DNA from: Nonlabens sp. YIK11
Lineage (GTDB): Bacteria > Bacteroidota > Bacteroidia > Flavobacteriales > Flavobacteriaceae
Direction: 5' to 3'
NCBI RefSeq assembly: GCF_001413925.1
Contig: NZ_LBMJ01000001.1
Location: 558,001-622,000, forward strand
Length of the DNA: 64,000 bases
The position numbers were made by a program, and so were the translations under genes. Positions 8,015 to 15,693 of this stretch are shown one piece after another. Within the stretch, counting starts at the first letter, position 1; each line of letters starts with the position of its first letter. The notes below the pieces were generated by a model, which was not told the origin of the DNA, made no database searches, and was given only the letters and a program-made list of their open reading frames with translations.

Positions 8015-10429
8015 ATGAAAATTATTACGCTTATGGTGCTGCTCGTGAGCCTTCAAATCACAGCTCAACATTCCATACAAGGAAACCTGGTAGATGAACA
8101 GAACCAGCCGGTAGCCTATGCCAATGCACTCTTGTTCAAAATGCCTGACAGCACTTATTACAAAGGCACTACTACAGATGAGAATGGTCGGTTTAAGATG
8201 GAAAACATTGCAACGGGCGACTATACTTTTGCAGCGAGTTATGTAGGATATGTAACGCTTTCGCGAAAGCTGACCATCAACAACACCACGAACTTAAACG
8301 ATCTCATTCTTTCCACATCAACAGAATCGCTAGACGGCGTCACCGTCACCGCAAGGCGTCCCACGATTGAAAAACGTCCCGACCGATTGATTTTCAACGT
8401 AGAAAACACCTCATTAAGCACCAGTAATGCCGCTAATATTTTGAAGAACACACCTGGTGTTTTTGAAATGAACGGTTCCTACATGGTACAAAACGCTACG
8501 GCAGTAATCTACATTAATGACAGGCGCGTGTACATCACACAAGACGAGCTCAACGATTTTTTAAGAAGCCAGAGCGGTGATAACATCAAGAGCGTAGAGG
8601 TCATCACAAACCCGTCAGCCAATTATGATGCAGAAGGTGTTGCCGTGATCAACATCAACACCAGTAAAGGCGTGTCTCTAGGTTACAAAGGTTCCATAAA
8701 CGGTAGTTATTCTATTGATGAACTTGCCAAGTATCAAATAGGAACCTCACAATTTTACAAGAACAACTGGGTAAACATCTATGCGAACTACAGTTACAAT
8801 CCACGTAAAGACTTAAAACTGGACGAGGCTCAAGTAGGCTTTTTCAATCCTGACGGCTCTCGCAGCTCGCGATGGTTTACAGATTTTGAAAAGGTGACAG
8901 AAAGTGATGCGCACAACCTCAACACGGCGATCGATTTTACACTTGACGACAGCAACGACATCAGCATTTCCGCAAATTACAGTGCCAACAATAATCAAGA
9001 CGTAAGAACAGATGTGGAAACTTTCATTTTACCCAGCGGCTCCATGAGTTTTGACGGCTTTGATACCAACAGCGACCTAGCTATTGACCGTACCACAGGT
9101 TTTGTAAACGCGGCCTGGAACAACTCTTTTAATGAAGGCGCTGGTCGTTTCTCTCTTGAAGGAAACTACATTTTTACAGATCGTGACAAAACACAAGATT
9201 TGTTGAGCACGTTTTTTGACCAAAACGGTGCCACTACTTCTACCAACAGCTTCTTTACAGATGCTGCACAGACTATTGATATCGCTGTCGCGAAAGCAGA
9301 TTACGAAAACACCGTCGGGAATTACCTGCTTAAAGCTGGTGCCAAATTCTCTGATGTAAGCTCTACCAGCCAGCTGGACTTCTTTGATACAAACACAGGC
9401 TCACGGCAGTTCAACGCCGCTCTGTCTGATCGTTTTATATATGACGAAAATATCTATGCCGCCTATTTCCAGGTAGATCGAGATTGGGATAGGTGGGCCA
9501 TGGCTCTAGGCCTACGTGCAGAACAAACAGATGTGGAAGGCGACAGCCGCTCTTTGGGTCAGGTCAATACACAGGAATATTTTGAGCTATTCCCTAACCT
9601 TTCTGTGACTAACCAAGTAAGCGACAACCACTCCTTGACCTTGAGTTATAGACGCTCTATCGAGCGACCGCGGTATGAGAGTTTGAATCCGTTCACGTAT
9701 TTTATAAATGATAATAATGTGAACACAGGAAATCCTAACCTGCGACCAGCGTTTACCAATAAAGTCAATCTTAATTGGAATATTAAAAATCAGTATTTCT
9801 TTGATGCTTACTATACAAGAACTGACAATGCCTTGGCCATTTTGCCCTTTCAGAACAATCAGACTAATGTCGTGAATTCACAGAATTTCAATATGGATTA
9901 TGAGCTACAGTACAGTCTTGATTTCCAGTTCTACCAATTTCTTGGTAACAGCATCATTTTTCAGGCACAGACCAGCTTGTTTTATATGGAAAATGAGTTT
10001 ACCGCAATCCAGTCAGGCGGCGTAAAGCAAAAGAACGACGTCACTGGTCTTTACGTGAGCACCTTGAGTAGCATCAACCTATCTGACGATAGAACATTTA
10101 GCGCAACACTAGATCTGGGCTATCTTTCTAATATTCTTATAGGTTCCTATGAATTCAAAAACCAGATAACTTCTGGAATAGGATTGCGTAAAAGCATCTG
10201 GAACAACCGTGCCGTGATAACACTGGATTATGATGATATATTTTTGAGTCAGAACCAGCCATTAAAATCACGATACTTGAATCAGGATAATGAGTATCTG
10301 GCACTACCTGAAACCAATCTAATCACCATAGGCTTTACCTACAACTTTGGAAACTTTAGATTGAATAATAATGAGGTTTCCACTCCAGAAGATCAGGAGC
10401 GCACCAATGCTCGTGACAATAGCTTTTAG
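8015..10429 (+). CDS. outer-membrane beta-barrel protein with carboxypeptidase-regulatory-like domain
   Basis: An 804-residue outer-membrane receptor-like protein. Residues 1-18 are a signal peptide ending in ITAQ. A carboxypeptidase-regulatory-like beta domain follows (about 20-105: GNLVDEQNQPVAYANALLFK, TTDENGRFKMENIATGDYTF), then a plug-like region (FNVENTSLSTSNAANILKNTPGV, SVEVITNPSANYDAEG). The rest is a long barrel of alternating Tyr/Asn-rich strands ending near FTYNFGNFRL. This is the OMP_b-brl_3 type of Bacteroidota TonB-dependent-like proteins. No SusD partner is adjacent, so the ligand is unknown. A near copy of the palindrome at 8256-8270 encodes LSRK, and a weaker one at 9283-9298 encodes VAKA. 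Confidence 0.9.
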   Translation: MKIITLMVLLVSLQITAQHSIQGNLVDEQNQPVAYANALLFKMPDSTYYKGTTTDENGRFKMENIATGDYTFAASYVGYVTLSRKLTINNTTNLNDLILSTSTESLDGVTVTARRPTIEKRPDRLIFNVENTSLSTSNAANILKNTPGVFEMNGSYMVQNATAVIYINDRRVYITQDELNDFLRSQSGDNIKSVEVITNPSANYDAEGVAVININTSKGVSLGYKGSINGSYSIDELAKYQIGTSQFYKNNWVNIYANYSYNPRKDLKLDEAQVGFFNPDGSRSSRWFTDFEKVTESDAHNLNTAIDFTLDDSNDISISANYSANNNQDVRTDVETFILPSGSMSFDGFDTNSDLAIDRTTGFVNAAWNNSFNEGAGRFSLEGNYIFTDRDKTQDLLSTFFDQNGATTSTNSFFTDAAQTIDIAVAKADYENTVGNYLLKAGAKFSDVSSTSQLDFFDTNTGSRQFNAALSDRFIYDENIYAAYFQVDRDWDRWAMALGLRAEQTDVEGDSRSLGQVNTQEYFELFPNLSVTNQVSDNHSLTLSYRRSIERPRYESLNPFTYFINDNNVNTGNPNLRPAFTNKVNLNWNIKNQYFFDAYYTRTDNALAILPFQNNQTNVVNSQNFNMDYELQYSLDFQFYQFLGNSIIFQAQTSLFYMENEFTAIQSGGVKQKNDVTGLYVSTLSSINLSDDRTFSATLDLGYLSNILIGSYEFKNQITSGIGLRKSIWNNRAVITLDYDDIFLSQNQPLKSRYLNQDNEYLALPETNLITIGFTYNFGNFRLNNNEVSTPEDQERTNARDNSF

Positions 10430-10436
10430 AAAATTA

Positions 10437-10452
10437 CGCTTTCGCGAAAGCG
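10437..10452. repeat. 16-bp palindrome copy 3 (intergenic)
   Basis: Lies 7 bp after the barrel gene stop and about 60 bp before dusB. It could also act as a transcript-end hairpin. Confidence 0.97.
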
Positions 10453-10498
10453 AACTTCCACAAATTTCTACGCATCATAAATTGTCAAGCAACTGCCC

Positions 10499-10506
10499 TA
10501 TCTTTG
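10499..10506 (+). promoter_or_regulatory. -7 promoter element of dusB
   Basis: TATCTTTG, four bases before the ATG of dusB, so the transcript would have little or no leader. Confidence 0.45.
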
Positions 10507-10510
10507 CAGC

Positions 10511-11503
10511 ATGGTTAAGATAGGCGACATTCAATTACCCGATTTCCCATTACTTCTCGCACCTATGGAAGATGTGAGTGATCCACCATTCCGTACGTTA
10601 TGTAAGGAAAATGGTGCAGATGTCGTTTTTACAGAGTTCATTTCTAGCGAAGGCCTCATAAGAGACGCCGCAAAAAGCACCATGAAGCTGGACATTTATG
10701 AGACGGAGCGCCCAGTTGGCATCCAGATTTTTGGCGCCAATATGGAATCCATGCTACAGTCTGTAGAGATCGTGGAGCGCACCAAGCCAGACATGATTGA
10801 CATCAACTTTGGTTGTCCCGTGAAAAAGGTAGTTTCTAAAGGTGCCGGCGCAGGAATTCTAAAAGATATTGACCTGATGGTGCAACTTTCTGCCGCCATG
10901 GTCAAGCATACTAATTTGCCTATTACCGTAAAAACACGATTGGGTTGGGACCACGACTCCATCAAGATTGTTGAAGTAGCAGAGCGTTTGCAAGACGTAG
11001 GTATCAAGGCCATTAGTATTCACGGTCGCACGCGAGCCCAGATGTATAAAGGCGATGCCGACTGGAAACCCATTGCTGCGGTAAAGAACAACCCACGAAT
11101 GCATATCCCGGTTTTTGGAAACGGTGATGTCAACACACCAGAACGCGCTGTAGAAATGCGTGATGAATATGGACTTGACGGCGCTATGATAGGTCGCGCC
11201 AGTATAGGTTATCCATGGTTTTTTAGAGAAGTCAAGCACTTTTTTAAAACTGGCGAGCACTTGGATCCACCTACCATGCAAGAACGTGTGGAAGTAGCGA
11301 GACGCCATCTGGAAATGGCCATTGCCTGGAAAGGAGAAAAACTGGGCGTTTTTGAAACCCGTCGCCACTATACTAACTATTTCAAAGGCATTCCCAACTT
11401 CAAAGAACACCGCATGAAAATGGTCACTAGCGATGATAGTGCTTCAGTTTTTGCCGCTTTTGAAGAGGTGTTGCAGGAGTTTGGGGATTATAGTTTTGCC
11501 TGA
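10511..11503 (+). CDS. dusB: tRNA-dihydrouridine synthase (DusB type)
   Basis: FMN-dependent enzyme that reduces uridine to dihydrouridine in tRNA D-loops. The 330-residue TIM barrel starts with the family signature LLAPMEDVSDPPFR (15-28) and has the active-site Cys102 in NFGCPVKKV; the flavin-phosphate region reads GNGDVNTPERA and IGRASIGYPW. The C-terminal helical tRNA-binding domain ends EEVLQEFGDYSFA. A diverged second copy of exactly this end (AAIEDILKEFGDYNFA plus stop) occurs about 1.2 kb downstream at 12612-12689. The present 3' end may therefore have been supplied by an inserted cassette, while the older end still lies beside the permease gene. Confidence 0.96.
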   Translation: MVKIGDIQLPDFPLLLAPMEDVSDPPFRTLCKENGADVVFTEFISSEGLIRDAAKSTMKLDIYETERPVGIQIFGANMESMLQSVEIVERTKPDMIDINFGCPVKKVVSKGAGAGILKDIDLMVQLSAAMVKHTNLPITVKTRLGWDHDSIKIVEVAERLQDVGIKAISIHGRTRAQMYKGDADWKPIAAVKNNPRMHIPVFGNGDVNTPERAVEMRDEYGLDGAMIGRASIGYPWFFREVKHFFKTGEHLDPPTMQERVEVARRHLEMAIAWKGEKLGVFETRRHYTNYFKGIPNFKEHRMKMVTSDDSASVFAAFEEVLQEFGDYSFA

Positions 11504-11538
11504 GAAGCAAGTGTTATAATGATAAAAGTGAAAATAGA

Positions 11539-12315
11539 ATGAGTACGGAAGGAATTATATCGATAGCTATTACGCTAATTATAGGCATACCAAGTATCAT
11601 TACTTTTTTTAGAATAAATCAAACTAAGCTAATTCATTTAGAGAAGCGAATCATTAATTTAAAAGATGATTTACTTAAAAATTTTGAAGAGCTTTCTATA
11701 AAATATAAAGGAATTGAAGTTCAAAAAAACATTTATTTTATTAATGGCTTTATTGTTTGTCAAGGAAAGAAGGATATTTCAAATGACGAAAATAGTCTTC
11801 AGATAAATCTGCCGACGAATTGGAAATGGCTTGATTACAAAATAGTCTCTAATTCTAAGGGAATGATATTTCAAAAAAAGCTTAATGATGAGTCAGTATT
11901 CTTAAATTTCGATTTAATAAAAAGTAAAGAATTCGTTGAGTATGAGGGAATAATCGAAATTAATGAGGATATTAAAAAGGAAAATATCGGAGAAAGATTA
12001 GATTTTCATCATCGAATACCCAATGTTCCTTCAATAAAGAAGTTTAGTATAGATATGTTGAAGTCTGGTTTTGGTATATTAATCGTTTGTGCTTTTCTCG
12101 CTTTTACACCAATTTACTTGACATTAGAATACAACGATATTGAAACATACAATCTGGAAGCATATAATGCCAATACAAATGCAATATTACCCTCTTCAAT
12201 TGTTTACCTAAATGATGACTTAGGGCAGTTGGAGAAGAAAATAGCAGAAGAAAATTCCGGGTATAATCTTGTTTTTGAAAGGAAAAACAAAAAATTTTCC
12301 TGTGGAGGTTTTTGA
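11539..12315 (+). CDS. hypothetical membrane protein, 5' part of a frameshifted gene
   Basis: A 258-residue frame of low GC, unlike its neighbours. It has an N-terminal hydrophobic helix (residues 5-25), a Lys/Glu/Asn-rich soluble part, and a second helix near 178-196 (GFGILIVCAFLAFTPIYL). It ends in a run of A and T (about 12288-12300) with a short nonsense tail. The next frame, shifted by one base, continues with a sensible sequence and a third membrane helix, so the two frames look like one interrupted gene of about 315 residues. No family recognised. It sits in a cassette bounded by dusB and a dusB 3' remnant. Confidence 0.55.
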   Translation: MSTEGIISIAITLIIGIPSIITFFRINQTKLIHLEKRIINLKDDLLKNFEELSIKYKGIEVQKNIYFINGFIVCQGKKDISNDENSLQINLPTNWKWLDYKIVSNSKGMIFQKKLNDESVFLNFDLIKSKEFVEYEGIIEINEDIKKENIGERLDFHHRIPNVPSIKKFSIDMLKSGFGILIVCAFLAFTPIYLTLEYNDIETYNLEAYNANTNAILPSSIVYLNDDLGQLEKKIAEENSGYNLVFERKNKKFSCGGF

Positions 12316-12499
12316 TATTGCTGGGAAAAAGAATAAAGAATTAACTTCCGTTTATTTCAAAATGAAAGACTGGTACGTAGTCAGTTGGATAGGCACTATA
12401 TTTTTGGCTATTGTATTTATAATTTCAGTTATAGGAATCATATATTCAATAAGCTTATTATATTATAGAAAAAAATACTTAAACCTTATAAGAAATTAG
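12269..12499 (+). pseudogene. 3' part of the frameshifted membrane gene
   Basis: Frame shifted by one base relative to the preceding frame and overlapping it by 47 bp. It has only a TTG as possible start. From about 12300 it reads PVEVFDIAGKKNKELTSVYF, then a membrane helix and a basic tail (YYRKKYLNLIRN). I read it as the natural C-terminus of the upstream frame, split by a one-base insertion in an A/T homopolymer. A sequencing error or a programmed shift are alternatives. Confidence 0.55.
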
Positions 12500-12611
12500 T
12501 TCAGCTACGTTAATTTTTTTTTAATTATAGAATAATTACTGTTCTTGATTTAGTTTTTTTAAGTTCAATTTTCAATCGCGATTAAATCGTTTACCTGAAA
12601 CATATTGTTCA

Positions 12612-12689
12612 AATAGTGTTGTGGCGGGTGTTAGTTTAGCAGCGATTGAAGACATACTAAAGGAGTTTGGTGATTACAACTTCGCCTGA
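12612..12689 (+). pseudogene. dusB 3'-end remnant
   Basis: In frame, this stretch reads AAIEDILKEFGDYNFA then TGA, matching the last residues of dusB (AAFEEVLQEFGDYSFA then TGA). After the stop, both copies continue GAGAA(A)GCAA. The DNA identity is strongest over the last 35 bp. The remnant overlaps the end of the convergent permease gene (12674), which suggests that this was the original dusB-permease junction before the cassette arrived. Confidence 0.75.
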
Positions 12690-13891
12690 GAAAGCAACCG
12701 GTCGTTGATCCTGCGACTACCTACGTAACTGGCGATAATTCCCAGTACGGCAATCGTCAATAAAGAAACCAAGACATTCAACAGCTCCATGGCAAAAGGA
12801 TAAGGAATGCCAGGAGCAATGTAGATCCAGTTATAATGGATCTGGCCATACACAAAACCTACACCTATCAACAAACCAATGATGCCGCCAGACAGCGTCA
12901 TTAGGGTTCCCTGTAAAAAGAATATGAGGCGTAGTTGACCTACCTCAGCGCCTAGATCTGCCAGGGTTTTGAGGTTTTTCTTTTTGTCTAGAATCATCAT
13001 GATGATCGAACCTACCACATTAAACAGCGCAATGATCAACACCAGTGTAAAGATCAAATACACCGCCAGGTTCTCACTGTTCAACATCTTGTAGAGCGCA
13101 CCGTTAAGCTGCAGCTTGTTTTTAATCTCGAGATCCACATCAAAAAGAGCAGTGATCTCTTCACGCACCTCATCTTCCATCTCAGGATCGGTAAGCTTGA
13201 TCTCAAGCGCCGTGACCGTGGAATCACTATAACTAAGCAACGTTCGTGCAGCACTTAGCCGCATGAAGATATATTTGTTGTCCAGATCCTCATTAACGCT
13301 AAATTGTCCCGTGGCAATCGCATCCAGCGTGCTAAAAGAACGGCTTAAATTCATCGCATTGATCGCATTGGTACCTGGTCGCGGCACCATGATTTGCATA
13401 AAGGTCGAGTAATCGTTGACAGATATGGAAAGGTCGTCTGCAATTCCTGCACCCATGACCACTTGGGGATCATTGTCAGTAAGCCAGCTACCGTAAATTA
13501 GAATGGAATCTGGCGACACGATTTGATCATAATTCTCTGGCACACCTTTAATGTAGGCGATGTCATTTTTTTCAGAATAGCTTAAAAAGGCCTTTTCTTC
13601 AATGACTTCAGAGAGCACTTGGATACCAGTTATGTTTTCGAGAGCACGCTTTCGCGAAAGCGGAACATTCAACGTCTTTCCCTGTACCGCTGTGACCTGC
13701 AGGTCTGGATCAAAATAACCGCTAAAACTGGTGCTAAACTCCTTCAACCCGCTAAAACCAGAAAGCACGATAAACAATGCCGTGGTCCCCACGATTGTGA
13801 TAATAAAACTGAGAATATTAATGATGTTGATGGCATTCTTGCCATTCTTGGAAATCAGGTAACGTCGCGCTATGTAAAACGAAAAGTTCAC
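12674..13891 (-). CDS. ABC transporter permease, FtsX/LolE-like
   Basis: A 405-residue inner-membrane protein of the MacB/FtsX permease type. The N-terminal helix (about 20-45) follows the LolC/E-like start FYIARRYLISKNGKNAINIIN. A periplasmic domain spans about 50-275, and three C-terminal helices fall at about 280-305, 325-350 and 372-392. Family members release lipoproteins from the inner membrane, working with a LolD ATPase; no ATPase gene is adjacent here. The start is GTG at 13889-13891, directly abutting the rbfA stop (TAAGTG), so translation is probably coupled. A palindrome copy at 13647-13662 encodes LSRKR in the periplasmic part. Confidence 0.87.
   Translation of the reverse strand: MNFSFYIARRYLISKNGKNAINIINILSFIITIVGTTALFIVLSGFSGLKEFSTSFSGYFDPDLQVTAVQGKTLNVPLSRKRALENITGIQVLSEVIEEKAFLSYSEKNDIAYIKGVPENYDQIVSPDSILIYGSWLTDNDPQVVMGAGIADDLSISVNDYSTFMQIMVPRPGTNAINAMNLSRSFSTLDAIATGQFSVNEDLDNKYIFMRLSAARTLLSYSDSTVTALEIKLTDPEMEDEVREEITALFDVDLEIKNKLQLNGALYKMLNSENLAVYLIFTLVLIIALFNVVGSIIMMILDKKKNLKTLADLGAEVGQLRLIFFLQGTLMTLSGGIIGLLIGVGFVYGQIHYNWIYIAPGIPYPFAMELLNVLVSLLTIAVLGIIASYVGSRRINDRLLSQAKL
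13647..13662. repeat. 16-bp palindrome copy 4 (in permease)
   Basis: Read on the minus strand as LSRKR, in the periplasmic domain of the LolE-like permease. Confidence 0.97.
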
Positions 13892-14287
13892 TTATGACTT
13901 CTTGCGTCGTGGCAGGATATCAGGATTTTCAATAGGGTTGTTCTCGCCCTTCAACTCCTTATCGATCTGGTCCATATATTCCAGGCTATCGTCATTGTAG
14001 AATTGCAGCTCTGGCATACGACGAAACTGGTGGCGCACCTTTGCCGCAACCTCATACCGTATATCGCTCGTCATCTCCTTGATCTCATTCACCACGGCAT
14101 CTGCCTTTTCTGGCGGGAAAACTGAGATAAAAGCCTTGGCATAACCCAGGTCTGGCGTGACCGTCACCTTAGTAACAGACACCAGCAGGTTTTTAACGGC
14201 ATTCTCCCGCATTTTCTCCTGCAACACATTCGAGATATCCTCTTGCAGGATACCGGCGATTTTCTTCTGACGTTGAGTTTCTTCCAT
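13892..14287 (-). CDS. rbfA: 30S ribosome-binding factor RbfA
   Basis: Cold-adaptation factor that binds immature 30S subunits and helps 16S rRNA 5'-end maturation. Length is 131 residues. Family signatures are the N-terminal RQKKIAGILQEDISNVL, the central VTVTPDLGYAKAFISVFP and RHQFRRMPELQFYNDDSLEYMDQID near the C-terminus. The C-terminus carries a basic tail (PRRKKS). It is first in a unit with the LolE-like permease (zero spacing), a pairing often seen in flavobacteria. A -7 match (CAAAGGTA on the plus strand, 14292-14299) is just upstream. Confidence 0.95.
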   Translation of the reverse strand: MEETQRQKKIAGILQEDISNVLQEKMRENAVKNLLVSVTKVTVTPDLGYAKAFISVFPPEKADAVVNEIKEMTSDIRYEVAAKVRHQFRRMPELQFYNDDSLEYMDQIDKELKGENNPIENPDILPRRKKS

Positions 14288-14324
14288 GCTACAAAGGTAA
14301 CTAGATTCTATAATTATAATGATT

Positions 14325-14450
14325 AGGGCGTTACGGCAAACTTTCCCTGGCGCTCAAGGTTGCCGTCGGGCTATGCGCTACAATCTTTTCAAGCCCAGCT
14401 TGACTATGAAGATGGCTTGAAAAGGATTTACGCTACTATCCCTAACGCAG
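14325..14450 (-). repeat. dispersed flavobacterial hairpin repeat, copy A
   Basis: Intergenic element between rbfA and the epimerase gene. On the minus strand it reads GTTAGGGATAGTAGCGTAA, a hairpin (arms 14382-14395 and 14414-14428), then AGCGCATAGCCCGACGG and a GAGCGCC end. It matches copy B at 15694-15793 in the opposite orientation over the same ordered blocks, while the loop differs. The rest of the 14288-14571 gap shows no gene. Confidence 0.65.
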
Positions 14451-14571
14451 GTTTGATGTTTTAATTACCACTTAAAGTTCATGAGTTGAACAATGAGTAT
14501 TTTGGATTCCATCAAGGATAAATCGAGAGCTGCCAATTTCTGAAATCATTATTTTTGATCAAAACAATACC

Positions 14572-14979
14572 ATGCTGGGAAAAATTGAACATCTAGGAAT
14601 TGCCGTCAAGGATTTAGAGGCTTCCAATAATCTATACGAAAAGCTGCTGGGAACCGCATCCTATAAAATGGAAGAAGTCAAAACTGAAAACGTGATCACC
14701 AGCTTTTTCAAAGCTGGTGAGAATAAGATAGAACTACTAGCCGCCACAGATCCTGAAAGCGCCATTGCAAAGTTTATCGACAAGCGAGGTGAAGGCATTC
14801 ATCACGTCGCCTTTGCGGTAGAGGATATTAAAAAAGAGTTGGCCCGACTGGAAAAAGAAGGCTTCACCATACTGAACAAAGAGCCCAAAAAAGGAGCTGA
14901 CAACAAACTCGTTGCCTTTTTGCATCCTAAAGGGACTAATGGCGTACTGGTAGAACTATGTCAGGAAATCAATGAATAG
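14572..14979 (+). CDS. mce: methylmalonyl-CoA epimerase
   Basis: Interconverts (R)- and (S)-methylmalonyl-CoA in the propionate/succinyl-CoA pathway. The 135 residues show a vicinal-oxygen-chelate fold with two beta-alpha-beta repeats: IEHLGIAVKDLEASNNLYEKLLG and GIHHVAFAVEDIKKELARLEKEGF. Likely metal ligands are His7, His77 and Glu128, as in the family; the end GTNGVLVELCQ is typical. No mutase genes are adjacent. It sits alone upstream of the CAU tRNA, whose promoter begins at the end of this gene. Confidence 0.94.
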   Translation: MLGKIEHLGIAVKDLEASNNLYEKLLGTASYKMEEVKTENVITSFFKAGENKIELLAATDPESAIAKFIDKRGEGIHHVAFAVEDIKKELARLEKEGFTILNKEPKKGADNKLVAFLHPKGTNGVLVELCQEINE

Positions 14980-15010
14980 TTTGGTGAAACGAGCGGATAG
15001 TGTAAATTTG
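14980..15010 (+). promoter_or_regulatory. promoter of the CAU tRNA (TTTG-N19-TAAATTTG)
   Basis: TTTG at 14980-14983, a 19-bp spacer and TAAATTTG at 15003-15010: a textbook Bacteroidota housekeeping promoter, 39 bp upstream of the tRNA 5' end. It is the best full match I found in the window. Confidence 0.8.
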
Positions 15011-15049
15011 CAGACTTTTAAATCAGTATATCGCGCTGCGATATTTTGA

Positions 15050-15123
15050 GGGCCTATAACTCAGCTGGTTAGAGTATCTGACTCATAATCAGAAAGTCCC
15101 TGGTTCGAGCCCAGGTGGGCCCA
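15050..15123 (+). tRNA. tRNA with CAU anticodon (elongator Met or Ile2)
   Basis: A 74-nt cloverleaf. The acceptor stem pairs GGGCCTA with TGGGCCC (one T-G wobble), with discriminator A at 15123. The anticodon arm is TCTGA-CTCATAA-TCAGA, giving anticodon CAU. The T arm is CCTGG-TTCGAGC-CCAGG. No CCA is encoded. CAU serves elongator Met, or Ile2 after lysidine modification; the sequence alone does not let me choose. A terminator follows at once. The 3' half is repeated 392 bp downstream, beyond the GIY-YIG ORF. Confidence 0.93.
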
Positions 15124-15131
15124 CAACAAAG

Positions 15132-15158
15132 ACCTCAGCTTTTTAGCTGAGGTTTTTT
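15132..15158 (+). terminator. terminator after the CAU tRNA
   Basis: Nine-bp stem ACCTCAGCT/AGCTGAGGT (15132-15140, 15145-15153), TTTT loop, then a T run. Confidence 0.88.
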
Positions 15159-15196
15159 ATTTTTAGGAATGGCTTGTATTTATTTACAGCGAGATC

Positions 15197-15460
15197 TTGA
15201 AAAAGAACTACATAGGCGCTTGTCAAGCAAGTCTTGAAGATAGAATTAGCGCTCACAACTCTGGTGCATATGGATCGCATCGCTTTACAGCCAAAGCCAA
15301 TGATTGGAAACTTATTTTGAAACTTGAGTGTCATGATTACAACCATGCGCTAAGACTCGAGAAGAAGATAAAACGAATGAAGAGTAGTACGTACATTAAA
15401 AATCTTATTCGGTACGAGGAAATGCGAGAAAAAGTCATCAATGAAACTAAAAATATCTGA
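15197..15460 (+). CDS. GIY-YIG nuclease family protein, probably 5'-disrupted
   Basis: Small GIY-YIG endonuclease-like protein. In this frame the sequence upstream of the TTG at 15197 reads FIYSEILKKNYIGACQASLE, the GIY-YIG motif in the variant FIY...YIG. It then continues with DRISAHNSG, HRFTAKANDWKL and the conserved ALRLEKKIKRMKSSTYIKNLI. No normal start lies in frame before the motif: an ATG at 15169 reads MAC and then is out of frame, so a small indel has probably broken the 5' end. If TTG 15197 is used, the first beta strand and Tyr are lost. It lies between an intact tRNA and a duplicated tRNA 3' half, which suggests a mobile or formerly mobile unit. Confidence 0.75.
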   Translation: MKKNYIGACQASLEDRISAHNSGAYGSHRFTAKANDWKLILKLECHDYNHALRLEKKIKRMKSSTYIKNLIRYEEMREKVINETKNI

Positions 15461-15515
15461 CTCTCCCGATAGCTATCGGGACAGAAAGTCCCTGGTTCGA
15501 GCCCAGGTGGGCCCA
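15454..15515 (+). pseudogene. duplicated tRNA 3' half with anticodon replaced
   Basis: Ten bases (15454-15463) match the tRNA anticodon-stem region, and 15482-15527 is identical over 46 bp to 15090-15135, covering the T arm, the acceptor 3' strand and flank. In between, the five bases ATAAT of the intact gene are replaced by the 18-bp palindrome TCCCGATAGCTATCGGGA (15464-15481), so no CAU anticodon remains. No 5' acceptor or D arm is present. Confidence 0.88.
15464..15481. repeat. 18-bp perfect palindrome in the tRNA remnant
   Basis: TCCCGATAGCTATCGGGA sits exactly at the anticodon-loop position of the tRNA fragment and directly after the stop region of the GIY-YIG ORF. Confidence 0.9.
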
Positions 15516-15522
15516 CAACAAA

Positions 15523-15552
15523 GACCTTAGCAATCGCTAGGGTCTTTTTTTT
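15523..15552 (+). terminator. terminator after the tRNA remnant
   Basis: Nine-bp stem GACCTTAGC/GCTAGGGTC (one T-G pair) with AATC loop, then eight T. It occupies the same place relative to the remnant as the terminator after the intact tRNA, but the stem sequence has diverged. Confidence 0.82.
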
Positions 15553-15693
15553 GCTCATACTTCTCGAATTAAAAGATGCTCTTAGCTTTTGAGCCTAATT
15601 AAACAAATCTTGATTTTCAGATATCATTTTTATCATCAAGCCGTCTAACCGCAGTAACGATAAAATAGCAATCAAATGTTTGAAACATCGTTG

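Noticed and set aside
10859..11410. 183-residue minus-strand frame inside dusB
   Set aside because: Long by chance opposite a well-supported gene; no start context and no recognisable domain.
15337..15558. 73-residue minus-strand frame containing GPPGLEPGTFCPDS
   Set aside because: It is the antisense of the duplicated tRNA T arm and acceptor; peptides of this type are a known artefact of tRNA translation.
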